The notes under the pieces are model-generated. The model was not told where the DNA came from and made no database searches. It saw only the letters and a list, made by a program, of their open reading frames with translations. This document shows, one piece after another, positions 10,546 to 22,023 of a DNA stretch of 64,000 bases. The stretch's first letter is position 1. Every line of letters begins with the position of its first letter. Position numbers and translations under genes: made by a program. The DNA comes from Ancistrus triradiatus (lineage: Eukaryota > Chordata > Actinopteri > Siluriformes > Loricariidae), in NCBI GenBank assembly GCA_025084515.1, contig JAJAGP010000249.1, positions 372,001 through 436,000 on the forward strand. Direction: 5' to 3'.

Positions 10546-11847
10546 CAGTGGGGCAAAAAGTATTTAGACAGCCACTGATTGTGGCTCCACTCCTACTTAG
10601 AAAGATGAGAGAGGTTTGTGATTTTCATCATATGTACACTTCAACTATGACAAACAAAATGAGAAAAAAAAATCAAGGAAATCACATTGCAAGATTTTTA
10701 TAGAATTTAATTATATATCATGGTAGAAAGTGATAAGTGATAAGTATTTGGTCACCTACAAACAAGCAAGATTTTTGGCTCTCACAGACCTGTAACTTCT
10801 TCTTTAAAAAGCTCTTCTGTCCTTCACTTGTTACATATTAATGTCACCAGTTTGACCTCATTATCTGTATAAAAGACACCTGTCCACAGCCTCAAACAGT
10901 CAGACTCCAAACTCAACCATGGCCAAGACCAAAGAGTTGTTGAAGGAGACCAGGAAGAAAATTGTAGACCTGCACCAGGCTGGGAAGAGTGAATCTACAA
11001 TAGGCAAGCAGATTGGTGTGAATAAATCAAATGTGGGAGCAACTGTAAGAAAATGGAAGACATACAAGACCACTGATAATCTCCCTCGATCTGTGGTCAG
11101 ATGAAACCAAAGTAGAACTTTTTGGTAAAAACTCGTCATGTTTGGAGAAAGAACACCACCATACCTACTGTGAAGCATGGGGTTGGAAGCATATTGCTTT
11201 GGGGCTGTTTTTCTGCAAATGGGACAGGATGACTGATCTGTTTTAAGGGAAGAATGAAAGGGGCCATGTATCGTGAGATTTTAAACCAAAACCTCCTTCC
11301 ATCAGTGAGAGCATTGAAGATGGAACGTGGCTGGGTCTTCCGGCATGACAATGATCCCAACACACCGCTCGGGCAACGAAGGAGTGGCTCCGTAAAAAGC
11401 TTTTCAAGATCCTGGAGTGGCCTAGCCAGTCTCCAGACTTCAACCCCATAGAAAATTTGTGGAGGGAGTTGAAAGTCCATGTTGCCCAGCGACAGCCCCA
11501 AAATATCACTGCTCTAGATCTGCATGGAGGAATGGGCCAAAATACCAGCTACAGTGTGTGCAAACCTGGTGAAAACTTGCAGGAAACGTTTGACCTCTGT
11601 CATTGCCAACAAAGGTTATGTTACAAAGTATTGAGTTGAACTTCTGTTATTGACTACTTATTTTCCACCATAATTTACAATTAAATTCTTTAAATATCCT
11701 ACAATGTGATTTCCTGGATTATTTTTTTCTCATTTTGTCTCTCATAGTTGAAGTGTACCTATGATGAAAATTACAGACCTCTCTCATCTTTCTAGATAGG
11801 AGAACTTGCACAATCAGTGATTGACTAAATACTTTTTTGCCCCACTG
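10546..11847 (+). mobile_element. Family B Tc1-like transposon B1, internally deleted
   Basis: It starts CAGTGGGGCAAAAAG after TA at 10544-10545 and ends TTTGCCCCACTG before TA at 11848-11849. It is about 275 bp shorter than B3. The missing block runs from the end of the first helix-turn-helix region to just before the first catalytic aspartate. Confidence 0.92.
10919..11638 (+). pseudogene. Family B transposase remnant (B1)
   Basis: The start ATGGCCAAGACC is the same as in B3 and B4. The first 58 residues hold the first helix-turn-helix (VDLHQAGKSESTIGKQIGVN). At CTCGATCTG/TGGTCAGATG (about 11094) the sequence jumps over roughly 275 bp, joined at a TG shared by both edges. The first catalytic aspartate (WSDET) survives after the jump but out of frame, and later pieces include HDNDPN and NLWRELKVH. 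A TGA at 11230-11232 replaces the CGA arginine codon found in B4 and B5. It cannot make transposase. Confidence 0.85.
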
Positions 11848-11849
11848 TA

Positions 11850-11996
11850 TATATAACTACATTTTTGTGGATGTGAATGTTTTCTTCTTCGTCGTGCAGT
11901 TATGAAACGTACATTCATCTCAGTAGCAAATGTAGTTATAAATCAGCTTAAAACAAAGCTAATTAAGGTCTCTAAATGGCTTGCTGATCATCTGTT

Positions 11997-12036
<40 letters not shown>

Positions 12037-13231
12037 TGTGTGTGGTCGTATATATATATATAATTGTGGGGACCAAATACACACACATACAGACGCATGG
12101 TACAGATATAGAGTAACAATTCATGGGCAAAGGTATCTGGACACCTCTATTAAATTCCTAGTTTGAGGTATTTCAGCCATTTCCATTGCTGGCGGGTATA
12201 TAAAGTCAATCGTACAGCCACGTAAGCCTCATCGACAAAGCTGGCAGTAGAATGTGATGTACTGAAAAGCTCATGCACTATAACCATTTCACTGTCACAT
12301 GAAACCACCTCTCAAACAAATCAGTGAGTCAAATGTTTGCCACGAGCTAGGGTTTTATTGTGGGCCTGAGTGCTTATTTCTGGAGAACACAGTTATTTTC
12401 TGTAAAGTCTGCTGGAGGAATAATGAGGAATAATGATTTGAGGCTGTTTTGATGGCCTTAGTCTCAACAAAGGGAAATCATAATGTTAACACAATATAAA
12501 GCAACATACAATGGTATTTCTGATGGAAGTCTGTGCCAGTTTGAGGGTGACCTTTCTTTGTAACAGCATGGCAGTGCCCACGCCCAAAATGAAATTGTTT
12601 GCTTGGTTTTCTGAAAAAGAACTTGACCTACTTGCACTTAGCTCTGACCTCAACTCCTTTACAATGCTTAATGCAAGCCATTATCTCCATATATTAGTGC
12701 CGAACACCACTAATTAAAGTAAATCCCAACAGTTATGGTTTAAAATCTAAGTGCAGGTTACTCTCATTAAAGTTTATAAAAGCTTCAAAATCCAAAGTAA
12801 GAAATTTAGAGGCAGCTTCCTCATGTTTTGGCTTGAAAAATGTGAATTCCCTATGCCTCTCTGTGTTTTCCATGTTTTATTCCTTTTGTGTTTTCTGTCT
12901 GTAATTATTGGTTTAAAAAGTGCATCGTAATCTCAGTGGGATTCTCCTGGATAAACAGATATTCAATAAAAGAAGAGTAGTGGTAGTCATAAGGAGAACT
13001 ATTACATGATATTCCTTGTTTTGAAGTGAGAAAATCAGGTGCTCAACAAGAACACTTGGACATGATGTTTAGATGTGCATAAAAAGTGGAGGCAAAATAT
13101 CTGAGACCACTAGTAGAAATGTTTCTATTGTACATTTTTCATGAATTTAATAGTGTTTGTCATTACACATCATATAATTAGCATAACAATTATAGTAAAA
13201 TGTTGAATGTTTTGGGGAAAAAAATTAATTA
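11850..13231. other. Gap with (TG)n/(TA)n, no gene seen
   Basis: It contains a (TG)17 tract from 12001 followed by a (TA) run at 12049-12062. No element terminus or exon-like segment is recognised in the remaining sequence. Confidence 0.5.
12001..12062 (+). repeat. Compound (TG)n (TA)n microsatellite
   Basis: A TG run to 12035, a short interrupted TG stretch, then TA repeats to 12062. Confidence 0.97.
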
Positions 13232-13650
13232 CAGGTATTCCCCAGTTTTACGTTGCCCCGACTTGCGATATTTGGACTTTGCGATGAGAATCCGCTAATA
13301 TACATAAATACACATTCAGCGGAAACCGTACTCTGAATTTTGAATTTCAAAGTTTCCCAGGCATGTGATACGTACCATACACAGTATGCACAGTACTCTC
13401 CCACACTGCTGAGGGAGTTTTGAATCACGTGGTGAGAGTGCTGAGATCTGGGGAATGTAGTGATGAAAAGCTGTGGTGCGCGATAATCGTTTTTATTGTT
13501 ATTCAAGTTCATTACATTATTCAATAAATTACATAAGCTATTAAATAGTTTTTCTGAAAATAAGCTTTACGTTAATGACTTTGGCAAACTGTAGTGGTGA
13601 TCGTAGTTGTGCTTTAACCGTGTTTAATGTAGCCTACACTATGATACATA

Positions 13651-14223
13651 CCGTATTTTTCGGACCATAAGGCGCACTTAAAATCCTATAACTTTCTCAA
13701 AAATCGACAGTGCGCCTTTAAATGCGATGCATCTAATGTTATGAATTAATTCTGGTTGAGCTTTCTGACCTACAACCGATTGTAGATGGTACACGGCGCT
13801 CATAAATCTGTCAAAAAGTTTTAGCACGGTCTTGGTAGGTTACGAAGCTTACGGCCACCGTAGTCAGGAAACATCGCGGAGTAATACGGTATGTGCTTCA
13901 GCATTAGGGTACTTGCATTCATTCATTTATTTTCGAAGCGGATTTCAAACTCAACGCTATCAGTCACGCAGTACAACATGGACATAGAGCAGCTGTGAGA
14001 GAATTCAACGTTAACGAATCAATGATGCGGAAGTGGAGAAAGCAAGAAGACGCCCTGCGCCAGGTAAAGACCAAACTGAGCTTCCGACGGAACTTATGAG
14101 TTTTGTTTCATATAATGCGTCTTATAACCCGGTGCGCTTTATGTATGAAAATAGATCCGTTAGCAGTCGATCATTGATATCGTGCCTTATAACCCGACGC
14201 GCTTTATAGCCCGGAAAATACGG
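13651..14223 (+). mobile_element. pogo-like element H, short
   Basis: The ends CCGTATTTTTCGGACC and (reversed) CCGTATTTTCCGGGC are inverted repeats flanked by TA at 13649-13650 and 14224-14225. Further inside both ends carry matching phrases about GCGCAC/GCGCTTTATA. The interior holds the N-terminal DNA-binding part of a pogo-type transposase only (see 13950-14100). The length of 573 bp shows most of the transposase gene is gone. Confidence 0.75.
13950..14100 (+). pseudogene. pogo-type transposase DNA-binding remnant
   Basis: One frame reads VQHGHRAAVREFNVNESMMR followed by KWRKQEDALRQVK. This is the pattern of the N-terminal helix-turn-helix domain of pogo/CENP-B-like transposases, where an alanine-rich EFN...S...R.WRK block is conserved. 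It breaks off after about 50 residues and no catalytic domain follows. Confidence 0.65.
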
Positions 14224-14230
14224 TACACTA

Positions 14231-15500
14231 CAGAATGGTACCTTGGTTCTCGACCACATTGGAACTCGTCAAATTCGGTTGTCAGTTGTCGGTACTCTGC
14301 ACACTTGCTTAAACTTGTATGAGTAGAGCTGCAAAACTCGTTTCAGCCGAAATTCGATTCACAATTCATGATTCACAATTCAGCACACAGTGATTCAGTG
14401 ATTCATATTCACAATAGCCTCGCTCAGAGAAAATGGCTGTGTTTATCATGTCTTTATCGTCTTTATTTTTACATCTACAGTACTGTATTCTTAGTGCAAA
14501 TAAGTCTCCATGGGTCCTAAAAAAGTTCGTTTATAACAACCAACCGACAGCAAAACAGGAATTGAGTGCTCCAGAACTCAGACTGTAATTAGCTTAGCAG
14601 CCATGATAGCGTCCGGAGTTAATCAATACAGTGTTGTGCTTTTACTTTTCATTTTCAATCCATTACTCAATAAATTACATGAGATTTTCAACACTTTATT
14701 ATAAAATAAACTTTGTGTTAATGATTTTGGCCAACTGTAGGTTAACGTAAGCGTTTTAAACATCAACTTACTTATCATTACTTATCATGAGGCTGAATCT
14801 CCATCTACAGGCACCATAATGTAACTGCAGTAATTCAAGGTGGACCAAAATGTGAACAAGTCCCCACAGCCTCGTCTCTGCTTTGATACACCAAATAGTC
14901 GTTACCTCCCCAATTCATGATACATTTCACTTATGATGGATTTAGTCAGAACATATCCCCTTCGTAAATCAGGGAGCACCTGTACAATAAAACTCCATTA
15001 ATGCATATAATGCCTTATACAGCAGAGCAGTACGGTGGCTTGGTGGGTAGCATTGCCGCCTCACACCAAGAAAGTCCTGGGTTCAATCCCAGGGTGGAGT
15101 GGCCTAGGTCCTTTCTGTGTGGAGTCTGCATGTCCTCCCCGTGTCTACGTGGGATTACTCCAGGTACTCCGGTTTCCTCAAACAGTCCAAAGACATGCAT
15201 GTTAGGTTAATTGACTACACTAAATTGGCATTGACTTGAGTGTATGAGTGACTTGTCTTGAGAGAACCTTGTGTATTGATGTAACCTTGTGTGTGTCGCT
15301 GAACATGGCCACTGATGCTGACAGCAACGTTGAATAAACATAACGTAAATGCCTTTTACAGTGTGGATTTTCTGAGGGTCTGGAATGGATTCATTCAATT
15401 TACATTATTTCTTATGGGAAAAATTTGCAGAGTACTTATTGTTTTTGGTTCTCAACAAGCCTTCTGAAACGAATAAACAACAAGAACCGAGGTAGTACTG
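14231..15500. mobile_element. Tigger-like element I1 with a SINE inside
   Basis: The left end CAGAATGGTACCTTGGTTCTCG follows TA (14229-14230). The right end, reversed, is CAGTACTACCTCGGTTCTTG, next to TA (15501-15502). Partial relatives are I2 (about 23990-24660) and I3 (59420-59575). Shared internal phrases with I2 include GTGCAAATAAGTCTCC and ACAGTGTGGATTTTC. It is non-coding and split by the SINE at 15023-15348. Confidence 0.7.
15023..15348 (+). repeat. tRNA-headed SINE-like repeat, copy 3 (best copy)
   Basis: The head has a box A-like GTGGCTTGGTGGGTAGCATTG and a box B-like GGGTTCAATCCC about 35 bp later, the split promoter spacing of Pol III tRNA-derived SINEs. The body carries TTTCTGTGTGGAGTCTGCAT and CAAAGACATGCATG and the tail ends in an A-rich stretch. 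It is flanked by ATGCCTTATACAG (15010-15022) and ATGCCTTTTACAG (15349-15361), a 13-bp target-site duplication with one mismatch. The unoccupied version of this site is visible in I2 near 24520-24532. Confidence 0.88.
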
Positions 15501-15589
15501 TATATTAAACTCCTTGATAAATTCAACTTATTATGGATTTGTCAGAACATATCCCCATCATAAAACGAGGAGTACCTGTACATCTATTT

Positions 15590-15960
15590 CAGAATTTACT
15601 AGTCTTTGTTATTTTCCTGCTTTGCTGTAAATATGGCATGCATCCGAGCTGGCATGGACTCCACATCAACCTGATGATCCATGTTATCCCAGCATGACTT
15701 CACAACATCCCAAAAAACATCTTGTGATGTTACTCTGTCCTGAAGTGTCCCCACCTCACAAATGCTTGATGTGCACTCCTTGATTTTCTTTGGTCTTCAA
15801 GTAGTTGTTGCAAAAATTTGAGGTGTATTTTGGGTCATGATCCTGCTGCATTTTTGCTTGTGGTTTCAAGTTATTTGGACCCCACAGTACTTTCCACCAT
15901 GTTGTGTGTTTACATTCTGTAGAACCTATCTCGTAACAGGATGGCATCACTAATGATCCT
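15590..15960 (-). mobile_element. Degraded Tc1-like transposase fragment (family G)
   Basis: A minus-strand frame at 15756-15950 reads ...KMQQDHDPKYTSNFCNNYLK, a version of the QQDNDPKHTS block around the second catalytic aspartate of Tc1 transposases. Upstream on minus it holds KVLWGPNN and downstream KENQGVHIKHL. No termini are identified and the family differs from A-F. Confidence 0.6.
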
Positions 15961-16143
15961 CAGTACTCTTTTCCTGTAGTAGAACAATAGATTAGTGATG
16001 CACTGACATAAGGAAAGAGAGGATAAAATAAACAAGACAAACTGATGAGACGTAAATGACACAGATTGATCATATGGTGCTGTATTATCAATAATAAACC
16101 TCACTCAGTGTCGCTCACTCATGCTCTCTCATCCAGCATGCCA

Positions 16144-16145
<2 letters not shown>

Positions 16146-16193
<48 letters not shown>

Positions 16194-16209
16194 TGTGAGA
16201 GAGAGAGAG

Positions 16210-16285
<76 letters not shown>
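16146..16285 (+). repeat. Compound (TG)n (GA)n microsatellite
   Basis: About 23 TG units followed by a near-continuous GA run of roughly 85 bp. The GA part is a long purine tract that could adopt triplex-type structure. Confidence 0.98.
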
Positions 16286-16287
<2 letters not shown>

Positions 16288-16686
16288 TTCTGACATTAAC
16301 TAGACAGAAGCTGCAGTGAACTCGTACGTGATACGCCTGACAATAAAACCCGCTTCTGCTCATGTTCTCTCTGCTAAACCACCCCTCTCTCACCTCTGTT
16401 CATCCTGCTGCATTTTGGCTATGCTCATTACTTATCCCTCTCTTTACTGCTAGGGTTTCTCCTTCCTTTTCCTCTCTCCACTTCTCTCTTTATCTCGCTC
16501 ATTAACCTTTTCTCTCTCCCTCTCTTTCCTTCCCTCCCTTTACCTCTACGCTATTTTTTCTCTCTCTCTCTCTCCTCCTCTCTTTTTCTCTCTCTCACTT
16601 TCTTTTGCCCCCACCTTTTTTCCCACTGACTTGATCTGATGAGAAGTGACTACCTGTCATAGGAGAGAATTCTATTACCTGTATGC

Positions 16687-16687
<1 letters not shown>

Positions 16688-16773
<86 letters not shown>
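16688..16773 (+). repeat. (CA)n microsatellite
   Basis: About 43 CA units with a single T interruption at 16715. Confidence 0.98.
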
Positions 16774-16775
<2 letters not shown>

Positions 16776-16867
16776 GACTCAAACCAACACACTGAGCAGC
16801 CCATATAGAATTTAGTTATCTGTACAGAAGCATAGAATTTGCATGCTTGCATACACATGCAGCTTTA

Positions 16868-18401
16868 AAGTGGTGCTTAAACCCTTTAGAATTTGTTTCT
16901 GCATACATATGAGCTAAAACATCGTCTGATTTTCACACAAATCCTAAAAGTAGATAAAAAGAACCAAGTTAAACAAATGAGACAAAAATAATATACTTGG
17001 TCATTTATTTATTGAGAAAAATTGTCCAATATTACATATTAGTGAGTGTCAAAAGTATGTGAACCCCTAGGATTAGCAGTTAATTTGAAGGTGAAATTAG
17101 AGTCAGGTGTTTTTCTGTCAATGAGATGACAATCAGGTGTGAGTGGGCAGCCTGTTTTATTTAAAGAACAGGGATCTATCAAAGTCTGCTCTTCTCAACA
17201 CGTTTGTGGAAGTGTATCATGGAACAAACAAAGGAGATTTCTGAGGACCTCAGAAAAGGAGTTGTTGATGCTCATCAGGCTGGAAAAGGTTACAAAGCCA
17301 TCTCTAAAGAGTTTGGACTCCACCAATCCACAATCAGACAAATTGTATACAAATGGAGGAAATTCAAGACCATTGTTACCCTCCCCAGGAGTGGTTGTCC
17401 AACAACGATCACTCCAAGAGCAAGGCGTGTAACAGTTGGTGAGGTCACAAAGGACCCCAGGGTAACTTCTAAGCAACTGAAGGCCTCTCTCACATTGGCT
17501 AATGTTAATGTGCATAAGTCCACCATCAGAAGAACACTGAACAACAATGGTGTGCATGGCAGAGTTGCAAGGAGAAAGCCACTGCTCTCCCAAAGAACAT
17601 TGCTGTTCGTCTGCAGTTTGCTAAAGATCACGTGGACAAGCAAGAAGGCCATTGGAAGAATGTTTTGTGGATGGATAAGACCAAAATAGAACTTTTTTGG
17701 TTTAAAAGAAAAGCGTTATGTTTGGAGAAAGGAAAACACTGCATTCCAGCATAAGAACCTTATCCCATCCGTGAAACATGGTGATGGTATTATCACGATT
17801 TGGGCCTTTTTTGCTGCATCTGGGCTAGGACGGCTTGCCATCACTGATGGAACAATGAACTCTGAATAATATCTGAGAATTCTAAAGGTAAGTGTCAGGA
17901 CATCTGTCCATGAACTGAATCTCAAGAGAAGGTGGGTCATGTAGCAAGACAACGGCCCTAAGCACACAAGTCGTTCTACCAAAGAATGGTTAAAGAAGAA
18001 TGAAATTAATGTTTTGGAATGGCCAAGTCAAAGTTCTGACCTGAATTCAATTGAAATGTTGTGGAAGGACCTGAAGTGAGCAGTTAATATGAGGAAACCC
18101 ACCAACATCCCAGAGTTGAAGCTGTTCTGTACGGAGGAATGGGTTAAAATTCCTCCAAGCCGGTGTGCACACCAGATACTGAAAGCAAAGGTTCACATAC
18201 TTTTGCCACTTACTAATATGTAATATTGAATCATTTTCCTCAATAAATAAATGACCAAGTATACCATTTTGTCTCATTTGTTTAACTGGGTTCTCTTTAT
18301 CTACTTTTAGGACTTGTGTGAAAATCTGATGATGTTTTAGGTCACATTTATGCAGAATTATAGAAAATTCTAAAGGGTTCACAAACTTTCATGCACCACT
18401 G
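16868..18401 (+). mobile_element. Family A Tc1-like transposon A3
   Basis: It starts AAGTGGTGCTTAA after TA at 16866-16867 and ends ATGCACCACTG before TA at 18402-18403. The left repeat has lost about 10 bp (AAAGTTTGTG). Both inner motifs (GTATGTGAACCC near 17055 and GGTTCACATACTTTTGCC near 18190) are present, as in A1. Confidence 0.92.
17219..18182 (+). pseudogene. Family A transposase remnant (A3)
   Basis: It begins ATGGAACAAACAAAGG, the homologue of the A1 start with R replaced by Q after the start. About 122 residues read cleanly through both helix-turn-helix units and the hinge. At 17591-17594 the run is CAAA where A4 and A5 have AAAAA, a one-base loss at the same position as in A1, giving a frameshift and stop at 17687. 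The downstream catalytic region is present in another frame with further damage (TAGCAAGACAACGGCCC replaces the QQDND region). The last part is also deleted (GGTGTGCAC joins ACCAGATACTGA, losing the GGACTGATCAACAG segment). Confidence 0.85.
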
Positions 18402-18553
18402 TATTTTGCAAAGGACTGACTTTGGTTTCAGCTTGGAGCTCCATGACTGCCCTTGCCTTCACATTTCACCTGGTTGCCCTCTTCTCCTAATACACATTTC
18501 TGGGTTCTTTTGACAGTAACAATGTTTACCTCACATCGCCATTTCATGACTTA

Positions 18554-19932
18554 CAGTGGGGCAAAAAAGTATTTAGTCAGCCACTGATTGTCCAAGTTCT
18601 CGATGACAGTGACAATGACAGTGGTCAAACGTCTTAACTATGTTGGCACACAATGTAGCTGGTATTTTGGCCCATTCATCCATGCAGATCTCCTCTAGAG
18701 CAGTGATGTTTTGGGGCTCTTGCTGGGCAACACTGACTTTCAACTTCCTCCACAAATTTTCTATGGGGTTGAGGTCTGGAGACTGGCTAGGCCACTCCAG
18801 GACCTTGATATGCTTTTTTACGGTGCCACTCCTTCATTGCCCGAGCGGTGTGTTTGGGATCATTGTCATGGTAGAAGACCCAGCCATGTTCCATCCTCAA
18901 TGCTCTCACTGATGGAAAGGGGTTTTGGCTTAAAATCTCACTGTACATGGCCCCGTTCATTTTTCCCTTAACACGGATCAGTCATCCTGTCTCCTGTGCA
19001 GAAAAACAGCCCCAAAGTATGAAGTTTCCACCCCCATGCTTCACAATAGGTATGGACTCAGCATGGAACTCAGCATTCTTCTTCCTCCAAACATGACAAG
19101 TTGAGTTTTTATCAAAAAGTTCTATTTTAGTTTCATCTGACCACATGATATTCTCGCAATCCTCTCCTGGATCATCCATATGCTCTCTGGCAAACTTCAG
19201 ATGGGACTGGACATGTACTGCCTTAAGCAGGGGGATACGCCTGGAACTGCAGGATCCGAGTCCTTCTCGGCGTAGTGTGTTACTAATGGTAGCCTTGTTA
19301 CGTTGGTCCCAGCTCTCTGCAGGTCATTCATCAAGTCCCTCCGTGTAGTTCTGGGATTTTTGCTCACCGTTCCCATGATCATTTTGATCCCACGGGATGA
19401 GATCTTGCATGGAGCCCCAGATCGAGGGAGATTATCAATGGTCTTGTATGTCTTCCATTTTCTTACAATTGCTCCCAAAGTTGATTCATTCACACCAACT
19501 TGCTTGCCTATTGTAGATTCACTCTTCCCAGCCTGGTGCAGGTCAACAATTTTCTTCCTGGTGTCCTTCGACAGCTCTTTGGTCTTGGTCATGGTTGAAT
19601 TTGGAGTCTGACTGTTTGAGGCTGTGGACAGGTATCTTTTATACAGATAATGTGGTCAAACAGGTGCCATTAATACAGGTAATGAGTGGAGGACAGAAGA
19701 GCTTCTTAAAGCCAGAAATCTTGCTTGTGTGTGGGTGATCAAATACTTATTTTACACCTTGATTTACAATTAAATTCTTTAAAAATCCAATACAATGTGA
19801 TTTCCTGAATTTTTTTTTCTCATTTTGTCTCTCATAGTTGAAGTGTACCTATGATGAAAATTACATACCTCTCTTATCTTTCTAAGTAGGAGAACTTGCA
19901 CAATCAGTGGCAAAAAGTTGTTTGTCTCACTG
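18554..19932 (-). mobile_element. Family B Tc1-like transposon B2
   Basis: The plus-strand left end is CAGTGGGGCAAAAAAG after TA at 18552-18553, and the right end is TTTGTCTCACTG before TA at 19933-19934. On the left, about 190 bp of the terminal repeat are missing: CCAAGTTCTC jumps straight to GATGACAGTGACAATG. The inner transposase-binding motif on that side is therefore lost and the copy is unlikely to be mobilised. Confidence 0.9.
18595..19592 (-). pseudogene. Family B transposase remnant (B2)
   Basis: It starts at the minus-strand ATG at 19592 (MTKTKELSKDTRKKIVDLHQ). The first ~105 residues are open: first helix-turn-helix, hinge SGAPCKIS and part of the second helix-turn-helix (TNVTR). 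One or two bases are then lost near 19299 (GTTACGTTGG against B3), shifting frame. The first catalytic region (NIMWSDETKIELF) lies in the open frame 18982-19179, which ends at TCA 18982-18984, the complement of a TGA that sits at the same place as in B1 and B3. The DPKHT-type block is damaged. Confidence 0.85.
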
Positions 19933-19934
19933 TA

Positions 19935-21596
19935 CAAATACTTCTGCTTATCTGTGATAAATTGGAATCTGTAATAAATATGAATCCTCTTGTGTGCACT
20001 CTGTCTTTCCCAAGTGCTTTTAATGAAAAGTTGAGAGCTCATTCCTCAGGTCTTAGGCTCGATCTAACTAGAAGGCATCAGGGCTTACACATACTGTCCC
20101 AACTTTTTGTGATTTGGGGTAGTAGAACACCCTTATTTTGTCAGTGTAACTGCTATTTAAGCAGATACCAATTCTTTCCCATGAACAACCTGAAATGGTA
20201 CAAAGGCAAGCAGTAAACTGAAAGATGCTAAAAATGTGCAGGTTACCAAATACTGAAAATCACATATATATTTCAGAGGTATTACAATCAAACCCTTTGT
20301 GTGCATTAAAGCAGTGTTTGAAGAGACTGTGCAACACATTTGTAAGAACATCTGCATCAGTGCTGGGAAGAACATAACACATGATATTTGATCCATAATG
20401 CCTCCAGAGTGTTCAGCTACCATATCTGTAAAAGCTAGTATCTTTGATGAGTTAAAAGTTTAGATTCAAGTTTGCTAAACAAAACGATTCCATGATTTCT
20501 TTCTCCCCAATTGTTTATTTGCTCAATGCTTATTCAAGATACACTGAGATATTAAACTGGGAAATTATCAATTAAACTTATGTCAATGTTTATCAATTAA
20601 ACTACTTTTTAAAATGTTTTAAAACAGGGCTGTTTTAAAACATTCAGTGCACAACAAATACAGAAAGATACAAAGATACAATGCATGTCAAAACACACAC
20701 ACAAACACACACACCTGGTAAAAATATGTTTTGGGGACCTTCCATAGACATAATGATAACTGTAGCTAATTAATACTACACTTACATCTACACATAACCC
20801 TAACTTTAAAGTCAGTAACGCCAAGCATATGTTTGTCTTTTTTTCAAAAGAAAGTTGCTGTTCCTGTAACAAAGCAATTTTCCTCAAGAGGACCTGGCAC
20901 ATGTCGCCACAAGGCAAAAAATGTCAGGTCTTTCTATCCATGAGAGGATATTTGGTCTGCACAATGTAATATATGACTGAGCCACACAGACACACACACA
21001 CACATAAACACAGAGGTGCTATTTGCTGGTGCAGTTTTCACACCTTTAATTTTGGGTATTTTTGCATATTACTGCACTGATCATAATTGTCAATGCTTCT
21101 TGTTTCTAAATATTCAAAGTAGTCCCACATTTTTAATGCCATATTTTTTAGCTTGTAGACCTCAATCCAATGTCACTGCTACATCCTAACAATCAAAATT
21201 CAACAAAAACTCAATTACAAAAATCTAAACAAAAATGCTATAGTAATACTTGAATGAGATGGAACTATAACATACAGACCGCAAAGTACAAACTTTACAG
21301 ACATACAGGTCATTGATGTCAAGGTAAGAGTTTAAAGCAAGAGAGATATTGCTAGCTGGGTTACTGTTAACAGCAGGCTAACTCATGTATGGGTTAATAC
21401 TGATGCCTCTGAAGTTTGTAAGTTTATTTATTTAAATTGATGGTTCTTCAACTAACATAATAGTAAATTTTGTTGTTTTAATAGAGATTTGTTATTAAAA
21501 AAAAGGACAAGTAAACTGAACTGAAATGAAACTGCCAATGACCTAAAAGACTAGCCTGTTTAATTGTTTTGGTGATCTGTGGGTAGTTTTGAAGTA
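19935..21596. other. Gap with an orphan family E terminus
   Basis: No gene recognised. At about 20087-20123 the phrase ATACTGTCCCAACTTTTTGTGATTTGGGG matches the right terminal repeat of element E1 (23050-23082). An old E copy or a solo terminus probably ends here, but I could not find its partner. Short CA tracts occur near 20693-20715 and 20990-21005. Confidence 0.5.
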
Positions 21597-22023
21597 CAAC
21601 TCCAAATCAGAACGAGTTGGGACAGTATAAAAAATCCAATTAAAAAGCAAACGCAGTGTTTTTGTTATATTTACTCTGACTTTTATTTAATTAACCACTT
21701 TGTAACGTTGCCATTCTTTCTCAAAGCACTTCAGACATTTTGGCACCCAAGGACACCAAGCGATGAAGTGTCATAGGTGTTATTTTGTCCCATTCTTCTT
21801 GCAAACACGTCGCAACAATACGGGGTCATTGTTGTCGCATTTTTTTGTTTCTAAACACTCCACACATTCTCTATTGGGGACAGGTCAAGACTGCAGATAG
21901 GCCAGTCCAGTACCCATAGCCTCTTCGTCCACAGCCATGCCATTGTAACATGCGCAGCATGTGGTTTTGCATTGTCTTGGACGGTTTGGAAAATGCATGG
22001 ACGTTTTGGAAAAGATGTGGTCC

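Larger units (their letters stand above)
13232..15578. mobile_element. Tigger-like non-autonomous element J1 with nested insertions
   Basis: The left end reads CAGGTATTCCCCAGTTTTAC after TA (13230-13231). The right end, read reversed, is CAGGTACTCCTCGTTTTATG, next to TA at 15579-15580. These similar inverted termini define an outer element. Its own sequence is 13232-13650 and about 15501-15578, with H and I1 filling the middle. A related right end (GGGAGCACCTG, near 14980) lies inside I1, so J-type sequence is also part of the I family. Class is inferred from TA flanks and the CAGGTA-type ends. There is no coding potential. Confidence 0.55.
15961..16867. other. Microsatellite-rich gap
   Basis: It is dominated by simple repeats: (TG)n then (GA)n at 16146-16285, a CT-rich block at about 16430-16610 and (CA)n at 16688-16773. 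No gene seen. Long repetitive open frames across it are artefacts of the dinucleotides. Confidence 0.8.

Noticed and set aside
16066..16393. Open frames rich in Val-Cys, Arg-Glu and Ser-Leu repeats
   Set aside because: They are direct translations of the (TG)n and (GA)n tracts.
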